DNA of 64,000 nt. Source: Siphonodentalium dalli (Eukaryota; Mollusca; Scaphopoda; Gadilida; Siphonodentaliidae). The stretch covers positions 62,561,127 to 62,625,126 of the forward strand of contig CP136061.1 in assembly GCA_032622095.1 (NCBI GenBank), written 5' to 3'. Of the stretch, positions 1-11,160 are shown piece by piece. A model generated the notes under the pieces. It did no database searches and was not told the DNA's origin. It saw nothing but the letters and a program-made list of their open reading frames with translations. The translations under genes were made by a program, and so were the position numbers. The stretch's first letter is position 1; each line of letters starts with the position of its first letter.

Positions 1-1258
1 CTGGTGTGACAACCCCACCATGAGTATCCACCTTAATACTGTTATACCTGGTGCGACAACCCCACCATGAGTATCCACCTGAATACCTTTATACCTGGTG
101 CGACAACCCCACCACGAGTATCCACATTAATACCTTTATACCTGGTGCGACAACCCCACCATGAGTATCCACCTTTATACCTTTATACCTGGTGCGACAA
201 CCCCACCATGAGTATCCACCTTTATACCTTTATACCTGGTGCGACAACCCCACCATGAGTATCCACCTTAATACCTTTATACCTGGTGCGACAACCCCAC
301 CATGAGTATCCACATTAATACATTTATACCTGGTGCGACAACCCCACCATGAGTATCCACCTTAATACATTTATACCTGGTGCGACAACCCCACCATGAG
401 TATCCACCTTGATACCTTTATACCTGGTGCGACAACCCCACCACGAGTATCCACCTTAATACATTTATACCTGGTGCGACAACCCCACCATGAGTATCCA
501 CCTTAATACATTTATACCTGGTGCGACAACCCCACCATGAGTATCCACCTTAATACCTTTATACCTGGTGCGACAACCCCACCATGAGTATCCACCTTAA
601 TACTGTTATACCTGGTGCGACAACCCCACCACGAGTATCCACCTTAATACATTTATACCTGGTGCGACAACCCCACCACGAGTATCCACCTTAATACCTT
701 TATACCTGGTGCGACAACCCCACCACGAGTATCCACCTTAATACATTTATACCTGGTGCGACAACCACACCACGAGTATCCACCTTAATACCTTTATACC
801 TGGTGCGACAACCCCACCACGAGTATCCACCTTAATACCTTTATACCTGGTACGACAACCCCACCACGAGTATCCACCTTAATACATTTATACCTGGTGC
901 GACAACCCCACCACGAGTATCCACCTTAATACCTTTATACCTGGTGCGACAACCCCACCATGAGTATCCACCTTAATACCTTTATACCTGGTGCGACAAC
1001 CCCACCACGAGTATCCACCTTAATACCTTTATACCTGGTGCGACAACCACACCACGAGTATCCACATTAATACCTTTATACCTGGTGCGACAACCCCACC
1101 ACGAGTATCCACCTTAATATCTTTATACCTGGTGAGACAACCCCACTACGAGTATCCACATTAATACCTTTATACCTGGTGCGATAACACCACCACGAGT
1201 ATCCACCTTAATACCTTTATACCTGGTGCGACAACCCCACCATGAGTATTCACCTTAA
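1..1258. repeat. 47-bp minisatellite, about 26 copies
   Basis: Tandem 47-bp unit built around CTGGTGCGACAACCCCACCA followed by a TGAGTATCCACC block and an A/T-rich TTAATACCTTTATA block. Copies differ mainly by substitution (CATGAG or CACGAG, ACCTTTAT or ACATTTAT). The array runs off the left edge of the window, so total copy number is unknown. Short ORFs through it follow from the repeat and are not genes. About two inverted units recur at 1833-1915, which makes the array part of a foldback. Confidence 0.95.
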
Positions 1259-1915
1259 TACAAGGTTTGTATCTATCGGACCTGTATTGAGCATGGACTC
1301 ACTTGCGATCAAAATTCATCAAAGTCCCCTGTGCATGCTTGAGATAATGACACCTAACAGTTTCTTAGGCCATATTCGCACCTTTAATTTGATGTATCTG
1401 CCGCATCAATACGTGTTTGATCACCAAAGATAGATACGAATATGTCCACACTTTCGATACTGGACAAACCCTTGAACAGATTCCCATGAAATAAATTATT
1501 GTCATCACTGCAGAACTCCACTTGTCACAATGATTCACCATGTGTGGTCCTGTCTGTGTGACCTCAGTATAGTAAATTATGCAGTGCTGCTATGCTATAT
1601 TTGATGGGAATCTGTTCAAGGGTTTGTCCGATTTCGAAAGTGTGCGCCTATTCATATATATCTTTGGTGAACTTCAACTTGTCGATGCGGGAGATACATA
1701 AAATTAAAGGTGCGCATATATGATCTAAAGAACTAGGTTTGTGGAATTATCTCATGCACATGGGGATTTTGATGTATTTTGTTCGAAAGTGAGTCTATGC
1801 TCAATATTGGTCTGATACAAACCTTGTATAAAGGTATTCATGTGGATAATCGTGGTGGGGTTGTCGCACCAGGGACCTATTAAGGTGGATACTCATGTTG
1901 GGGTTGTCGCACCAG
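1259..1915. mobile_element. Foldback arms ending in inverted minisatellite units
   Basis: Left arm 1259-1490 and right arm about 1592-1832 are imperfect inverted copies of roughly 230 bp (for example AACCCTTGAACAGATTCCCA near 1470 and its complement near 1600), separated by about 100 bp. Beyond the right arm, 1833-1915 holds two reversed copies of the 47-bp minisatellite that lies outside the left arm. The structure is therefore minisatellite-arm-loop-arm-minisatellite, as in Foldback-type elements whose inverted ends contain tandem repeats. No transposase is visible, so the family is not assigned. Confidence 0.8.
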
Positions 1916-2737
1916 GTGACCTGTGGTATGGTATACCCTAACCGTTGCCGTAAACGTGTATATCCGTTGATATATCCGTGAACTGCGAAACCTTTCTATT
2001 ATATACTATGGATTCGCTCAGTTGCCATGTACTGAGGTCTGTCTGAGACACACTGCAGTATAATATCTCTTGTCAATAAACATAATCCTGTTTGTACTTT
2101 GTGGTGGCGTGTGGGCTCATAATACCCTGGAGAGATTCGGGGACCACCGAACTCATCAATAGTTCACGTATTTATTAGTATTGAGCACCGGGAGTATTAT
2201 CTTCTCTCGCGGAGTCGCTTTGTTGTCCTCGTGTGGCAGTTCGGTAAAGCAGCGGTAATTATCTCGGTCACCAAATAATTATTGATGACTTTTTTAAACT
2301 AAAAAACAACGTGGGCGCCTATGACTTTCCGGGCAGAATTGGCGTGCATCCTCCGAAGGAAACCTCATCAATCTACAAACAATATCGCATTATCATTCTG
2401 TTTGCTCGAGACATTTCACTTACCCACTCGGGCCCCGTTCACTTTCAACATGAACTAATAATGAATTTGGCACGACAGTAAATTGCCCTCAATGATTGAA
2501 TGCGTATACAATGTATATACATGTAGCATATCTGTTCGCGATTCCTGTGTGCCATATATATTGTCGCTACTAAATTATAGGATGAAATACTCTGTCCTCG
2601 ATCAGTTTGAGCTGAAGTTATATATATATTGCAGTAAATTGCAACGGCTCGGCCATTTCCGTTTTCACATGGAATAACCTCTCCCATCAATAGATACAAT
2701 ATCTTCCGGACTATTTCAATCACGGGAAATACGTCTG
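1916..2737. other. Unassigned sequence, no gene seen
   Basis: No convincing exon. A short block at about 2665-2741 (CTCCCATCAATAGATAC, then GGACTATTTCAATC) has a diverged relative at about 25707-25782, so it is a low-copy dispersed repeat. Confidence 0.5.
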
Positions 2738-2741
2738 TTAA

Positions 2742-5104
2742 AGGTGGATTATCTCTTTGTAAACATGTAGTATATAGTTACGGGTATAAAATATTAGATC
2801 TGAATCGAAGACTCCTGTCCGGAAATGCTTCTATCGATTAATATTCATTTTTAGCTCAACTTTACTTTGTAAAGTTTGAGCTATTGCCATGGCTTTGTCG
2901 TCCGTCGTCCGTGTGTGCGTGTGTGCGTGTATGTGTGTGTGTGTGTGTGCGTGTGTGATGCGTCAACAATTTCCTTTAGCACGGGCTACAGGTCATACCT
3001 TTGGTCGGATCATTATAAGATTTGTCATAGCTGTCGACATTGACATGTGGATGGGAACGAGTCATTTTGGGGTCATTCGGGAAAAAAACATGGCGGCCAG
3101 TGGCCATCTTGGATTTCAATATTCATCCATTGGCACGGACTACAGGTCCTCCCGTTCGTCTGATCATCATGAAATTTGTCATGGATATTAATATTTACAT
3201 GTAGATGGGAACGAGTCATTTTGGGGTCGTTGGGCCAAAAAACATGGCCGCCAGCAGCCATTTTGGATTTTACTCTTTGCATGACTAAATTGTTTGGCAC
3301 GGGCTACAGGTCCTACCTTTGATCGAATCATTATGAAATTTGTCATGGATGTTAACAATGACATATAGATGGGAACATGTCATTTTTGGGTCGTTCGGCC
3401 ATAAAACATGGCCGCGGGAAGCCATCTTGGATTTTACTCTTTGCATGACTAACTCCTTTGGCACGGGCTACAGGTCGTACCTTTGGTCCGATCATTATGA
3501 AATTTGTCATGGGCGTTGACATTGAGATGTAGATGGGAACGAGTCATTTTGGGGTTATTCGGCAAAAAAACATGGCCGCCAGTGGCCATCTTGGATTTCA
3601 AAATTCAATCCATTAGCACGGACTACAGGTCAGTGTTCGTCTGATCATCATGAAATATGTCATGGAAGTTAATATTGACATGTAGATGGGAACGAGTAAT
3701 TTTGGGGTTGTTCGGCCAAAAAACATGGCCGCCAGCAGCCATCTTGGATTTCACTCTTTGCATGACTAAATCCTTTGGCACGGACTACGGGTCGTACCAT
3801 TGGTCGGATCATCATGAAATTTGTCATGGATGTTAACAATAACATGTAGATGGGAAAGAGTCATTTTGGGGTCATTCGGCAAAAAAAACATGGCCGCCAG
3901 CAGCCATCTTGGATTTTGTTCTTTGCATGACTAAATCGTTTGGCACGGGCTACAGGTCGTACCTTTGGTCGCATCATTATGAAATTTGTCATGGCTGTTG
4001 ACATTGACATCTAGATGGGAACGAGTCATTTTGGGGTCATTTGGCCAAAAAACATGGCCACCAGCAGCCTTCTTGGATTTTACTCTTTGCATGACTAAAT
4101 CTTTTGGCACAGACTACAGGTCGTACCTTTGTTCGGATCGTTATGAAGTTTGTCATGGCTGTTGACATTGACATATAGATGGGAACGAGTCATTTTGGGG
4201 TCATTCGGCAAAAAAACATGGCCACCAGTGGCCATCTTGGATTTCAAAATTCAATTCATTAGCACGGCTACAGGTCGTACTGTTCGTCTGATCATCATTA
4301 TATTTGTCATGGATGTTAATATAGACATGTAGATGGGAACGAGTAATTTTGGGGTCGTTCCGCCAAACAACATGTCCGCCAGCAGCCATCTTGGATTTTA
4401 CTCTTTGCATGACTAAATAATTTGACACAGGCTACAGGTCGTATCTTTTGTCGGATCATCATGAAATTTGTGATGGAAATTAACAATGACATGTAAATGG
4501 GAACGAGTCATTTTGGGGTCATTCGGCATAAAAACATGGCTGCCAGTGGCCTTCTTGGATTTTACTCTTTGCATAACTAGGCCTTTCAACTTAACACATT
4601 CCTAATCACTCCATTGACTGTAACACAAGAAATTATTCCCTTTCCAAGTTGAGCTACAGTGTCATTGACACTTTCATATTTCACATAATTTCTGGTCTCA
4701 AAATGTGTGGTTGTTTAGCTAACGAACAATAGTGGTTACTGTTAACAGAGACCAGAAATTTTATTGTGTGATTTTGTCACAAATAAACGTTAATTATACT
4801 CATTATCGTTAAAACTATGGAATAAAACAATACACCAAATCAATATGGGACATTTGACGTTCGGTACGTAGCTATATGAACAGCATAATGCTCTCTATCG
4901 CTATATGGTATCACCCGAATGGTCTGTTCTAAAAATAGACAAATAAAGTGTCCCAATTAATCGTCTCATTTCATATTAAAATATTCGAAATAAAATCAAT
5001 ATTAATTTATAGAAGCCTTTTCGGACAGGGGTCTTCAGTTCATATTTATTATGTTATACCCACGCAACTATATCAAATTTGTTATTTGAAGAGATAATCC
5101 ATCT
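2742..5104. mobile_element. TTAA-flanked element with ~115-bp TIRs
   Basis: TTAA at 2738-2741 and at 5105-5108 bracket inverted ends: AGGTGGATTATCTCTT on the left and the complement of AGATGGATTATCTCTT on the right. Similarity continues for about 115 bp inward (2742-2855 against 4985-5104), including CGGACAGGAGTCTTC-like sequence on both sides. TTAA duplication is the hallmark of the piggyBac superfamily, but no transposase ORF exists here, so this looks non-autonomous. The interior is the ~160-bp tandem array. Confidence 0.75.
2855..4656. repeat. ~160-bp tandem repeat, about 10 copies, with inverted AGCTCAACTT ends
   Basis: About ten copies of a ~155-165-bp unit with a GGCACGGGCTACAGGTC block, a GATGGGAACGAGTCATTTTG block and a CATGGCCGCCAGCAGCCATC block. 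The array opens with AGCTCAACTTTACTTTG and GAGCTATTGCCATGGC and a GT-rich microsatellite (about 2910-2958), and closes at 4646-4656 with AAGTTGAGCT, the complement of the opening motif. It therefore looks like a separate element nested inside the TTAA-flanked one. Open frames here (for example 2889-3191) are repeat artefacts. Confidence 0.85.
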
Positions 5105-5464
5105 TTAATCTTGAACTATACAGTGATTGTTTATATTTATTACTATTTATTACTGGTTAATGCATGCCTGATTAAGTTTCGAACAGCCATGCAGTTAATA
5201 AATTTTGCCTCATTCACATCTATATACGTCAACTAGTCATGATCGTGGCCATATTACCAGGGTCGTTAATAGTGTGGTATTGTGCGAATATGGTTTCTAT
5301 TTATGGAATAGGTTATTTCCGAGCGAAGCGGAAATGGCCGGGTCGTTGAGCATGAGCTTGGAGTTTGTTTAATCGTTTAAGGTTTAAGTTCAGAACTGAA
5401 GCCGACTGTCGCGTTTTGGAGAACAAGTCTATGAAATCTGCGATCACCTCCATCTATACGCAAC

Positions 5465-6275
5465 CGACCATAATGGCAGTATATGTATGCGTGGTCACAG
5501 TGGGGAATCACGTGGTTTCGAGGTTGGTGAGTACCACGCATTCAAAATGTGCAAACGCACAAAATCATAATATACGAGGAACTGCCTCAAAACATAGCAG
5601 TTTAACTGTTACGAGCATATGCTGGTTTATTTCATATATGGCAGATTTTGGTGCAGAACAAAAATAAGACGCATTTGTAACCAGTTAGTTACAAATACGT
5701 GGTGGTTTTTTTACAAGTCCACTCTACGTTTGCTCGTGTGTTAGCTTCGACCAATAACCCGGTCTGGACATATAATAACCCGGTCTGGACATATAATAAC
5801 CCGGTCTGGACATATAATAACCCGGTCTGGACATATAATAACCCGGTCTGGACATATAATAACCCGGTCTGGACATATAATAACCCGGTCTGGACATATC
5901 TAGTTCATATTTGAAACAAGTTGATACCTTATTTGTTGAGATATACTTAGTGGTTTTCTATAACATTCTGACATTCGGAGGTGCGTTAAATACACCAGTC
6001 CATTCATCTTGGAAAATCCTTCGACTCACAACTTTGGTCAGAATGTTAGAGCAAACAAATGTGAATTTGGACATAAATGAGGTATCAGCTTGTTTGAAAA
6101 ATAGTATATTATCTGCTCGTAGCTGTCAAAATACTATGTAATATGTCATATCTTAGTTTATTACATTTTTTCCTCGCTTCTGTCGCATTCTAGATCGCCT
6201 CGGCCATTTTGAATACGTGATACTCATCAACTCGAAACCACGTGATTCCCCACCGTGATGGTTTGTCAAGTTTTG
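5465..6275. repeat. Inverted-repeat pair enclosing a short minisatellite
   Basis: Sequence at about 5498-5548 (GGGGAATCACGTGGTTTCGA onward) recurs inverted at about 6205-6262, about 50 bp per arm with a few mismatches. The loop contains the 21-bp minisatellite at 5753-5900 and a small hairpin near 5670-5700. Probably the remnant of an inverted-repeat element; no target duplication could be defined. Confidence 0.6.
5753..5900. repeat. 21-bp minisatellite, 7 copies
   Basis: Seven nearly identical copies of ATAACCCGGTCTGGACATAT plus A. The 21-bp length is a multiple of three and free of stops in one frame, so a spurious YNNPVWT heptapeptide repeat appears in translation. Confidence 0.95.
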
Positions 6276-6638
6276 TATACAGTGTGACAATCGTGAGGAA
6301 GTTGGTGGCTGGTGGCCATACTGCAACGAGAGTTTGCTATAGTACACACTACCATGTGATTATTTCGTGAAATTTCAAAAATAATATGACCGTTTTGGCT
6401 GGTGATGTCTGAATTGGCTAAAATGGCATATTAATGCACAACAAAGCCGTTGGTTGGTGAACATTATTGGAAGAAAATCGGCGAAACACCTTACTCGTAT
6501 TTAAATTCGCGCAGTACTATTTTACGAGCATTCATCGATGCGGGAATTTAAAACTGAATAAAAAATAATACGATTCCTGCATGTGTTTATAAAAACAAGA
6601 TGGCAAATAAAAGGACTACACATGTATATATATGTTAA

Positions 6639-7005
6639 AGTGATATGAAACACCACAATAGGGTGATCAAAAAGAAATGGAGAATCATCTTGCTCAAAGT
6701 AGTTATTTTTACGAATATTAATCCAAATTTACAACACACACCGTCATTCTTATATATGAATTAAATGCAATGACTCTCGATGGCGAAATCATTTGCGTTA
6801 GTTTATCGCTGATATTTTCGTCCCGAACCAAGATGTAAATATTTACAATTGAGTGTAGTTAACATGATGTTTTTTATGGAGTGGTATGGTCCATTTCTTT
6901 GAGATTTTCGACGATGTTAGTAGAATGCTACATTCCTCCAGTTGGCTTAGCGCCTGAGTACTAATTAATCAGTTTAGCGCACCCGAACAAGTACATAATA
7001 TGTCT
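6639..7005. mobile_element. TTAA-bounded dispersed repeat, family P copy 1
   Basis: Flanked by TTAA at 6635-6638 and 7006-7009. The body starts AGTGATATGAAACAC and ends near CATAATATGTCT. The same body recurs at 30738-31145 and the following tandem copies, at 50400-50741, and inverted at the right edge of the window (about 63950-64000). Flanks differ between loci immediately outside TTAA, which fixes the boundaries. The termini show only weak inverted similarity. Confidence 0.75.
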
Positions 7006-7512
7006 TTAATGGCATACATACTCAAGTTGGACTGAATAGACACTTATGTTTACATGCAGGCAATCTATCGTAAAATGCACAATTATTCAAATCTAAAGCG
7101 ATAAAGCATGGTAACAGCTTCGATGTTGCAATGCTTATAAGAAATATTCACGTATACCAGGCTGGATGCACGTCACCATTTCCACAACCCTGGAATGACA
7201 CCGCGTCAGATTTAATTATGTCAACTCAACTATATTTACGCAATCAAGCGTCGAATTTTGCTTCTTTGGTTTTTTTAATCACCATAAAACAATATAACCT
7301 CTGAAAAGATGAATCAGTAGTGTTGAAATGTCTGTCAAATTATTGCAAACGTGGTTGAATAATAGTTTTGTTGTTTTAAAAAAATAGTTCTGAAAATGGC
7401 TACCAAAAAACTAACATATATATGTGCCGTGAAAAATGTTTGATTTATTATCTCGCATGCACTAGTTGGATTCATATAGGCTAGATAATGTATTTTTTTC
7501 TACATAATTAGA

Positions 7513-7980
7513 ACATATGTGACCCGCCATATCAAATCCAGTCGTAAGTCGGGATTTTTTTACCCTGTGCCAATGCATTCTCTTATATATGCGAGTCGAC
7601 TAAAGGTCGCCTCGCATATATAAGAGAATGCATTGGCCTATCAATTTTTTATCATTTTTTTTAAATAAATGTTTCTTACAATTTTTAGGACATAAAATAA
7701 AAAACATCCATTACCCTGCAGGGAGCCCCACACATATATAGAAACATATAGAAGAGTGTCGTCTGCTCATGTTTGTCTGGGGCTCTGTATGGGTTAAATT
7801 ATAAAATTGTTAAAGAATACAAGAAAAAATTATTAAAATTGTAAAAAATTGTTAGGCCAATGCATTCTCTTATATATGCGAGGCGACATATGGTCGACTC
7901 GCATATATAAGAGAATGCATTGGCACAGGGTAACAAAATCCCGACTTACGACTGGATTTGATATGGCGGGTCACATATGT
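7513..7980. mobile_element. 98-bp palindrome split at its centre by a MITE
   Basis: The 50-bp segments 7513-7562 and 7931-7980 are inverted copies with one visible mismatch (ACATATGTGACCCGCCATAT at the outer ends). They meet exactly at the edges of the 368-bp MITE at 7563-7930. Removing that MITE and one TA leaves a near-perfect palindrome of about 98 bp, itself probably a small hairpin element. Confidence 0.8.
7563..7930. mobile_element. 368-bp MITE with terminal hairpins, TA target duplication
   Basis: Starts CCCTGTGCCAATGCATTCTC and ends with its complement; TA lies on both sides (7561-7562 and 7931-7932). Each ~78-bp terminus is itself a palindrome (a CCAATGCATTCTC...GAGAATGCATTGG hairpin around a GTCGAC/GTCGCC loop), so the four arms are related. 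A second 368-bp copy lies at 36661-37028. TA duplication suggests mobilisation by a Tc1/mariner-type transposase; none is encoded here. Confidence 0.85.
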
Positions 7981-8435
7981 CTCATATTGCAATTGTAAAC
8001 AGGTGTTGTTATAGTACTATAGCATACATTGGTTACAGATGATATGATTTTCCCCTTCAAATTGATACTTTGAGATTGAGATTTTGTTTAAATCCACGAA
8101 TGGGACGCCACCTCAAGTCATCAATATAGACAGTTGTTGTTCTTTCTAGAATATTGAAATGTTGTCCATAATTATTTAAATATCAGTATGATTAGTTGGG
8201 GTATGCACAAATACCCGTATTCACAATAACGAGATGATGCAATTATGTTCTATACTCGATGTAAATTTTCATCATGATGTTTTTTTTAATTTACACGTCG
8301 TGTATCTCCGGGAACGATTAAGAATTGAAACTGTCCTCAGATACAAGACTTAAAATAGTTGTATCAGCAACGCGGATTCAAAACTGGGCGAAAAAGAGTA
8401 TACTGCGCGAATTTAAATACGAGTAAGATATATAG

Positions 8436-10150
8436 AGTTGGAAGTCGATCGAGCCAATCAAGTATATCGAAGTCAGCGATAAAAGATGGATGACAGTCCG
8501 TGTGACATGGCGAGATGAGGTGATTGTTTTGTCAATTTGTTAAACAGTTGTAAGTATATGCGCATGCATGCCTAAGTCAAAGGCAGACCGAAATTTCAGA
8601 CCGAAAGGTATACAGATTGAGGTATAATAACACAACTTTTCCAACCAGCAGTTAGTGTAAAATTTGCCGAAAACTCAAGCGTTGCAAATGGAGTTTCTTG
8701 TAATTGGGCATTTTTGTTTCCAATGGAGCTCGCGGGTGCAGTTGCAAAATCAAAAGTAGACAGTTTCGCCCCAAAAACGATCCGGCTTGTGAATTTGTTG
8801 ATTACGTGGGGTACTGTCGAGCAGGAACTTGGCTATAGAGGGCCCCCTTCCAATTGAATCCCACGAAAGCATGAAAAAAGCTATTTCAGACCAAACTTTT
8901 GACAAAAATTAGAAAAATACTAAATACTTTGTCTAAAAGCAACAATTTTCCCACTAATTACTGGTTGGGGAAATCAAACAATGAGAACAATTTCAACCTA
9001 TCTGTGGTGTAAAATTTCCAACTAATGTTGTGTGAAGCATGAAATTTCCAACTGTTTGAAATTTTAACCAAAGTTGGGGGTTGCGCACTCCACCCACCTC
9101 ACCCTGTCGCCACGCCCTTGCCTGTTGTCGGTTGTGGAACAAAGACAGAGATCAGAGTGCATCATAATCGATCATCTTTTATCGAACTCGTTAAACGACG
9201 CATTCGAAACTCACTCGAGCTTACTAATCTCAGGAAAGAAATCAATTTGCCATTCAGAAACCGGTTCGATGGTGTGTTCTCGATTCTGACATGTTTGTGT
9301 TTCATATGTCTATATACTCTCTCAAGAATATATAAATTGTGCCTCTGAGGCAATACCACGTATTGGTTATGAGGCGCGTTGTAGCGAATGATATCTATTT
9401 ATCGATGTTCTGCAAATCGTTGTTTCGGAAATATGAGGGTTAACATAAATTAATGACTCTGTGTTAAATCGAGGTCAGACGTTTGCTTGTGAATTATGAA
9501 GGCAGATTAAGATTCATTTGTTCACATTGTAAGAGGTTAATAAAGATAATTTTCGAATTTTTCTGGAGTGGGTCAATAGGATTTTAGCCCATTATACATT
9601 CAGCGTCGAAAGTTGGAGCAGTTTAACCACAACTCCCTCCATCTGATTTAGTTAACAGTAACGTTGGAGCTGACACAGATCTATACTGAGGTCTGAATTT
9701 CCGAAACAAGTTCCGTGCCATGCATATGAGTGATACATTTTAAATCTGCAAGAACAGTGTAATAAAACAACACGGTGTGTCTATCGGGTATCGAACGTGC
9801 TGCGCCATCTGACCAAGACTTCGTGATCTCATCTAGACCCTCTTATCCCGAAGAATAATTTGAGGTGTGGATTGGAGAAAATTGAGTTGCAAATGATTTC
9901 CCAACCATATACCTCAAATTATCTTCGGGTCTTATTCACTAACATATATAGACCTGTAGTGGTGCTATTGTTAGTTAGCCCTGTCTATACTAAACACTCA
10001 TTGACGAGTAGTTATCCCGTCGGAAATGTTCTGATAATAAGTATAACAAATATAGGCGTTTGTTGAACTTATTATCTGACAATTTCCCTCAATAAATAGG
10101 ACTCCTTCTGCACTTGTCGTCTGCGTAAATTATATGTACATCCCTCCAAA
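8436..10150. other. Unassigned sequence, no gene seen
   Basis: A/T-rich unique-looking sequence. ORFs of 65-76 codons overlap one another at 9074-9359 in three frames and none shows a recognisable domain or a coding-like pattern. Nothing else was identified. Confidence 0.5.
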
Positions 10151-10156
10151 TCAATA

Positions 10157-11160
10157 ATAAGATAAGATAAGATAAGATAAGATACGTTTTAATGGTCTTT
10201 AAGACACATATTGGTGTAGGACAACCTACATGTATAGATAAAAATAAACAGGAATACATTATATATATGTGATATACATGTAACAAGTAACAGATTAACA
10301 GAAATTGTAAAGATGTAGAATATCAAATTATTTGATTTATTACTGGACATAGGTCACATGCGGAAGGATTTGATGTACCATATCGTACATTAACACTTCC
10401 GCAGTTGACCAATGCTCAGCATGAGTATGGCGTTTATTCAGGGTATGAGACTGTAAAGGAGTTGTCCGGCACTAACAGGTGACCAAAAACCATCGGGGAT
10501 AGCATTAGAAAACAGTCCAAAGACCATTTATTTCCATTATGGTCCCCAATGGATTCAAGCCACATGAGAGACCGGAACACACCCATACGCTTCCTACCAT
10601 CACAAACTACTGGATTAAAAATATATTATGTTTTATTTAACAAATGAAATGCATGCGGTCAGTTGAAATTAAAGTCACGATAGGTGACAGTGAGCTAAAC
10701 AGCAAGTATACCACTATACTATTCATTCAATCACTATCGAGCTAATACTCATGTCATTTTAAAAGAAATTAATATTTGAGATCTCATGTATTTCCCACTC
10801 TGGATACCAGCGACCGACAGATATCTGGATTACTTTGTATTGTTTTTATCATTACCATCGGCACCTCATCAAATGCGCTTATTGCAGATATTACAGAAAT
10901 TTCCAGCTGAGATATCTTTATTACCTCCAAGTATAGGAGAGATCGATACACATGACATATAAATACAGTTGGATTAAAGTGGGCTCCCCTGACCAATGTG
11001 GTGGGCCGTTATGTACAAGTATGGAGAGGTGTTGGAAACCACGAGAGTGAAGCATATATGCATTTGAATGTTCACAACAGCTTTTGTTGCAGGAAAATCT
11101 GATTTGTCCAACAGATATGACAGTTAGTCGTTACAACATGCGTGGGTGTTGAGAAGATAA
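10157..11160 (-). mobile_element. 3' region and pentanucleotide tail of the non-LTR retrotransposon
   Basis: Downstream of the reverse-transcriptase stop codon (minus strand, decreasing coordinates) lies about 1 kb without coding sequence. On the minus strand it ends ...GACCATTAAAACGT followed by about five TTATC repeats at about 10157-10184. Short 3' tandem repeats are typical of CR1/L2-like non-LTR elements, so this is the likely 3' terminus. No target-site duplication was verified, and intervening sequence could include unrelated insertions. Confidence 0.5.

Larger units (their letters stand above)
6486..8435. mobile_element. Inverted-repeat-bounded segment with two nested MITEs
   Basis: TTACTCGTATTTAAATTCGC with the following GCAGTAC at about 6491-6517 is matched inverted at about 8399-8430 (ACTGCGCGAATTTAAATACG). 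The 28-30 bp inverted ends enclose 1.9 kb holding the TTAA element at 6639-7005 and the nested palindromes at 7513-7980. Those insertions would be younger than the outer segment. No ORF of note lies inside. Whether the outer pair is a real transposon is uncertain. Confidence 0.45.

Noticed and set aside
1-1258. CRISPR-like array of regular 47-bp repeats
   Set aside because: The whole period is conserved and there are no unique spacers. The context is eukaryotic, so it is a minisatellite.
5699-5914. ORF with a YNNPVWT heptad repeat
   Set aside because: A 21-bp minisatellite without stops in one frame, with no supporting gene structure.
10155-10185. GATA-factor binding cluster (repeated GATAA)
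   Set aside because: The run is better explained as the pentanucleotide 3' tail of the adjacent minus-strand retrotransposon.
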